Origin: Halobacteriales archaeon QS_3_64_16 | GTDB lineage: Archaea; Halobacteriota; Halobacteria; Halobacteriales; Halococcaceae | Assembly (NCBI GenBank): GCA_003021705.1 | Contig: PXRJ01000060.1 | Location: 1 to 36,767 of the forward strand | DNA: 36,767 bases | Reading direction: 5' to 3' | In this document: positions 34,159-36,767 of the stretch, in pieces | Layout of the letters: each line of letters begins with the position of its first letter | Position numbering within the stretch: position 1 is the first letter of the stretch | The notes under the pieces: model-generated | Databases searched by the model: none | What the model saw: the letters and a program-made list of their open reading frames with translations, nothing else | What the model was told of the DNA's origin: nothing | Made by a program: the position numbers and the translations under genes

Positions 34159-34776
34159 CTAAACATCATCAATGTTCTCGCTAACAGCGACATCCTCCAA
34201 ATCCTCAACCCGGTTTTTCAGCACATCTATGCCGTCTCTGAGTTCTGATATTTCTTTTCCGACATTAGAGGTTTGTGGTGCTTCCCTAATCTCCTCTCTG
34301 GGTTCCCGGACAGAAGTGCGATATTGATTGTCCAGTGACTGGGATGCGTCCACGTATTGGAACATGATGTAACAAATTCGTTGATCATAGTCGATTTCTA
34401 TCTTCCTGTCGTTGTTACCGTTGTGAATAACTATTGAAAGAGGTTTTCCTGGATATCCGCTATCGACGATACCTTGAAAGGTGGGATGAAGCCCTTTTTT
34501 GACGAATTGGTGTGGGAGAAACAAAAATGCCATTGCATGAACGGGTGACTCACGACTGAAGCTAAAAAGGTCAATTTCCTCCTTCGTCTCAAGCAATCGG
34601 TACTCCTGGGGAGGGATTGAGACAGAATCAGCCTGCTTCTCTTGGCTAGCCTTCGGACCATCATAAGCACCTCCGAATCGGAGTGGATACTTTATATCCT
34701 CAATGATTGGCTCATCGTCCGCTTCATCTGGGTGCTTGAAGTTGCTTATCAGATTTTTCATCTGATAAGCTAACAA
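34159..34776 (-). CDS. Degenerate dCTP deaminase/dUTPase-like domain with C-terminal coiled coil
   Basis: The product is 205 residues. Residues about 55-145 follow the trimeric dUTPase/Dcd beta-fold: a hydrophobic strand AMAFLFLP, then KKGLHPTFQGIVDSGYPGKP (compare G.IDAGY.G), IVIHNGNN, and IDYDQRICYIMFQ in place of GDRIAQLVF. The GRSS/PRSG phosphate-binding motif is missing (LPHQF in its place), and the deaminase Glu is Val (SIVIHN for TLELSN), so catalysis as deaminase or standard dUTPase is unlikely. It is probably a nucleotide or protein sensor. Residues 173-195 form a coil (ISELRDGIDVLKNRVEDLE) matching that of the next gene. An alternative ATG lies at codon 6. The gene starts 40 bases after the previous stop. 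Confidence 0.72.
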   Translation of the reverse strand: MLAYQMKNLISNFKHPDEADDEPIIEDIKYPLRFGGAYDGPKASQEKQADSVSIPPQEYRLLETKEEIDLFSFSRESPVHAMAFLFLPHQFVKKGLHPTFQGIVDSGYPGKPLSIVIHNGNNDRKIEIDYDQRICYIMFQYVDASQSLDNQYRTSVREPREEIREAPQTSNVGKEISELRDGIDVLKNRVEDLEDVAVSENIDDV

Positions 34777-34816
34777 TTTCTTTACGAGTTAAGAAAGTCA
34801 TTGATTATAGCATCAG

Positions 34817-35248
34817 TTATTTTTGTTCCAGCTTTTTTCGATCAAACTTGACTACTACATCAGATAGATTTGCGATCTCGTTATGAGTGCTTGATTCGGA
34901 AATGATTACTATATCATCTCCAATAGACTCTTTGATAAACGCGATTTCCTCCGCCGTTCGAACGGAGTGGATAAGGTAACTGTTATGAGGCTTCTCGTGA
35001 ATCGCTCTAAAACTATCACGTTCAATAGCTGGGATCCAGTCAGTAGTCAGCGCCTTGGCAAAATATATCGGATCCTCATTCGTCTTCTCCTCATAAAATG
35101 CATCTATCGACTCAAATTCAGCTCGCTTGAATCCATCTCTAATTATATCATTATTGAAATCGATTTCTATCGTTGTCGTATTTTTCACAATGTCCGCTAT
35201 GTTCGGATAGTTTTCTTGAACAGATGTGAGGACAACTGACTTGCTCAT
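34817..35248 (-). CDS. Pseudokinase-like protein, apparent paralogue of the UPF0200 domain
   Basis: The product is 143 residues. On its own it matches nothing I know, but residues 91-116 (YLIHSVRTAEEIAFIKESIG) align well with the UPF0200 segment of the upstream fusion protein (RVIEGIRSKEEVNTLREQLS). The end (LSDVVVKF) parallels the kinase end (SSDYILTN). The P-loop is absent: the N-terminus reads SVVLTSVQENYPN where GxxxxGKS is expected. The Arg-rich lid (RARSDDEAS...) is also missing. I read it as a kinase-fold protein that cannot hydrolyse ATP, perhaps a regulatory partner. Its ATG overlaps the fusion gene's TGA (ATGA), so they are translationally coupled and probably made in equal amounts. 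Confidence 0.65.
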   Translation of the reverse strand: MSKSVVLTSVQENYPNIADIVKNTTTIEIDFNNDIIRDGFKRAEFESIDAFYEEKTNEDPIYFAKALTTDWIPAIERDSFRAIHEKPHNSYLIHSVRTAEEIAFIKESIGDDIVIISESSTHNEIANLSDVVVKFDRKKLEQK

Positions 35249-36366
35249 TGTCTGCTTAGTATTTTGGCAACGGTATGTTCAACCAGGCGTTCAAGATCTC
35301 GCATTGACTCATTGTTGGTGAGTATGTAGTCGCTGGATGTGATCGCTTCCCTGACCCCAAATCGTGACTCTTTTTCATCTCTGTTTGTTAAAAACTCTTT
35401 GCTTGCTTCGTCATCACTTCGCGCACGGTCCCCAATCCGCTGTAGTCTAGTCTCAGTCGGCGAATGGACAGCTATCATTATAAGATCAGCCGACAGTTGT
35501 TCGCGTAGTGTATTTACTTCTTCCTTACTTCGAATACCCTCAATTACCCGAGTACAGTCACTACCATCCTCATCCAGTTCCTCCACAAGCAACTCGGCTA
35601 CAGCCCCATCCCCACCTTCATCCCGCAGTTGGACCGATACGTCCCGTATATTCTCGCTAGTCGGATCCTTCTCTCTTCGCTTAGTCTCTTTGCGCACTAC
35701 TCCACCAAGAGAATGGGTCTCAGCATCTAAAAGACTGGCCAAAATCTGTGCTACCTCCGACTTGCCAGCTGCAGGAAGGCCCGTGACACCGATACAAAGC
35801 GGCTTCTCTATCAGGTTCGATATGATTTCATCAAATCCAGGCTGAGGTGAAGTATCGTATCTTGCATACTCTGTTTCCTCCTCCATTGGTCCCTCTATAG
35901 GGTAGAATAGTAGCTGAGCGACCGATTGGCCCGGATGAAAAATGACAGAGTTCGGGTTACAGGACATTAGAGTGAATATTACCCGTTGGGGATTCTGGGA
36001 GCCAAAGCCAGCATCAATGACTCCTGAGTGCATGTGCGGGAACACGCCTATCTGACCAAGCGAGGAACGACCCTCAATTCGAGCCAGTAGGCTCGAATCA
36101 AGCCCAATTGCCTCACGCGAGAGGACAGAGATAGGTTCGAATGGTTTCAGTTCAATTTCGCCGGTCACTTTCGTTTTAGTAAGAAAATCGGACAGTGTCT
36201 CTTCGTTGAGCGGGTTCACTGGTCGATCGATATTATTCATCTGGTATATTTCCGAAGAGAGTGATAGATCATATCCATTTGGCGTCAGATGTGACTCACA
36301 AAACGGCTCAATCTCAATATCTCCTGCCTTTATCTGCTTGAGTATCTGGTTCCGCCCAAGTGGCAT
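35245..36366 (-). CDS. Fusion of a dCTP deaminase/dUTPase-fold domain with a UPF0200-type P-loop kinase
   Basis: The product is 373 residues. Residues 1-175 follow Dcd: start MPLGRNQILKQIKAGDIEIE, PNGYDLSLS, EGRSSLGQIGVFPH (residues 98-111), SGVIDAGFG, HPGQSVAQLLFYPIEGP and a C-terminal Y.TSPQPG. Two residues needed for dCTP deamination in Dcd appear replaced: the Arg of RSSLxR is Q105 and the Glu after the IDxGF loop is T132. Asp118 is kept. Residues 188-373 are a nucleotide-kinase fold like archaeal UPF0200/dephospho-CoA kinase: GLPAAGKS (196-203), VIEGIRSKEEV (274-284), RIGDRARSDDEAS and SRFGVREAI. The P-loop and lid are intact, so ATP use is likely. It is first in the four-gene operon. 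A standard dCTP deaminase role is not supported. Confidence 0.82.
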   Translation of the reverse strand: MPLGRNQILKQIKAGDIEIEPFCESHLTPNGYDLSLSSEIYQMNNIDRPVNPLNEETLSDFLTKTKVTGEIELKPFEPISVLSREAIGLDSSLLARIEGRSSLGQIGVFPHMHSGVIDAGFGSQNPQRVIFTLMSCNPNSVIFHPGQSVAQLLFYPIEGPMEEETEYARYDTSPQPGFDEIISNLIEKPLCIGVTGLPAAGKSEVAQILASLLDAETHSLGGVVRKETKRREKDPTSENIRDVSVQLRDEGGDGAVAELLVEELDEDGSDCTRVIEGIRSKEEVNTLREQLSADLIMIAVHSPTETRLQRIGDRARSDDEASKEFLTNRDEKESRFGVREAITSSDYILTNNESMRDLERLVEHTVAKILSRQ

Positions 36367-36466
36367 ACAATAGATATTCAGGTAGTTCGCCCATGTGTGT
36401 TTCGTTTGTATCTACAGTGCTCTAATAGGGTAGAAAGGGGGTCTCAGGTACGTTAGGGCCGGATAG

Positions 36467-36607
36467 TTACTCCAGCTCAAACAAAGATTCTGCATCAAGC
36501 AACTGATTCTCTCCCTGGCTCACCAACCATCGAATCGGTCCCTGCTTCTCCTGAGTCCAATTGTGCAAGTGTCCTAAGCTGCCTGATTTGATCCAACTAA
36601 TCAGTGT
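36467..36607 (-). pseudogene. Remnant of an unknown gene (C-terminal 46 codons)
   Basis: Between an in-frame TAG (36608-36610) and a TAA (36467-36469) the minus strand encodes a composed sequence with no start codon: TLISWIKSGSLGHLHNWTQE, then KQGPIRWLVSQGENQLLDAESLFELE. The two Trp-containing helices and hydrophobic pattern look like a genuine protein end, but I cannot name the family. It is probably what remains of an earlier gene beside the tRNA. The rest of 36367-36668 holds nothing else that I recognise, apart from the likely operon promoter region just upstream of 36366. Confidence 0.45.
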
Positions 36608-36668
36608 CTAGATATGATGAAGCGCGTTCCGACAGGTCTTAGACACAGGACGCGATAGGAAGAGACGC

Positions 36669-36752
36669 GGTGGGGTGGCAGAGTGGACTAATGCGCCTGC
36701 CTTGAAAGCAGGTGGCCGTCCGGCCGCATGGGTTCGAATCCCATCCCCACCG
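36669..36752 (+). tRNA. tRNA-Ser (anticodon UGA)
   Basis: This is a complete 84-base tRNA. The acceptor stem GGTGGGG pairs with CCCCACC (36745-36751), with discriminator G at 36752. The anticodon stem CCTGC/GCAGG encloses the loop CTTGAAA with anticodon TGA at 36703-36705. A long variable arm (GGCCGTCCGGCC) marks a class II tRNA, and the T-arm is ATGGG-TTCGAAT-CCCAT. It reads UCA-type Ser codons. No CCA is encoded. It borders the AT-rich segment and is a plausible integration target. Confidence 0.96.
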
Positions 36753-36767
36753 CCTCCTTTCACTCCC

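Larger units (their letters stand above)
33647..36668. other. AT-rich accessory segment (putative genomic island) ending at tRNA-Ser
   Basis: Between the DUF2064-like gene and the tRNA gene, base composition changes sharply: A/T at third codon positions, and Lys/Asn/Ile codons like ATA, AAA and AAT become common. CTAG, which I find about a dozen times in the 33.6 kb before, occurs five times here (near 33820, 34647, 35445, 35657 and 36607). The segment carries a four-gene operon plus a gene remnant. Position next to a tRNA suggests integration, although I found no duplicated tRNA end and no integrase. Confidence 0.7.

Noticed and set aside
36467..36607. Remnant as the end of a tyrosine recombinase
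   Set aside because: No Arg-His-Arg-Tyr motif residues are visible in the 46 codons, so the family cannot be claimed.
33647..36752. Attachment-site duplication of the tRNA-Ser 3' end
   Set aside because: I looked for the GGTTCGAATCCCATCC block near the left edge of the AT-rich segment and found no copy.
1..36767. CRISPR array or cas genes
   Set aside because: No regularly spaced repeats and no Cas-like proteins were seen in the window.

Overview
The window is chromosomal DNA of a haloarchaeon (class Halobacteria). The proteins are very rich in Asp and Glu, third codon positions are mostly G or C, and many genes have a TATA element about 25-30 bases before the start codon, as expected for leaderless transcripts. 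Several haloarchaeal marker genes are present: smc-scpA, an HVO_2753-type zinc-finger protein next to aEF-1beta, eL21-rpoF-DUF655-rsmA-hemK, and L7Ae-S28e-L24e-ndk. I cannot name the genus with confidence.

Layout. 1-4850: smc and scpA (scpA runs off the left edge) and a small coiled-coil protein, all on the minus strand. 5349-9782: a minus-strand accessory stretch with a MaoC-like hydratase, a TspO gene split by an in-frame TAG, a PhoD-type phosphatase and a phenylacetate-CoA ligase-like enzyme. 9935-11652: a GH13 alpha-glucosidase gene broken by a frameshift and a TAG. 11977-19693: a formate dehydrogenase-type cluster with a NuoF-like subunit, a NuoG-like Fe-S subunit, a Mo/W catalytic subunit, a small protein and a second catalytic-type subunit. 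19835-20968: a small protein and an SDR reductase. 21102-25569: translation and transcription housekeeping genes. 26318-28461: a two-gene MetE-like methionine synthase. 28571-30020: mobA facing yqeC, cofactor genes that may support the molybdoenzymes. 30081-31862: ribosomal operon plus ndk, with an eL24 that carries a very long acidic tail. 32113-33646: DUF192, a small membrane protein and a DUF2064-like protein.

33647-36668 is different in kind. It is visibly AT-richer, has more CTAG sites and ends at a tRNA-Ser(UGA) gene. It holds a tight four-gene minus-strand operon. The first gene encodes a dCTP deaminase/dUTPase-fold domain fused to a UPF0200-type P-loop nucleotide kinase domain. The second looks like a stand-alone copy of that kinase without P-loop or lid. 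The third is a stand-alone, degenerate dCTP deaminase/dUTPase-like domain with a C-terminal coiled coil. The fourth is a two-TM membrane protein with a closely similar coiled coil. This looks like a nucleotide-sensing module coupled to a membrane effector. Anti-phage defence is my best guess, and it is the main candidate for an undescribed system here.

How the rest fits together: the formate dehydrogenase subunits would pass electrons from the Mo/W site through Fe-S clusters to a NuoF-like protein whose FMN/NAD motifs look eroded, so the final acceptor is unclear. The number and type of gene lesions between 5.9 and 11.7 kb suggest either ongoing gene decay or local sequence errors.
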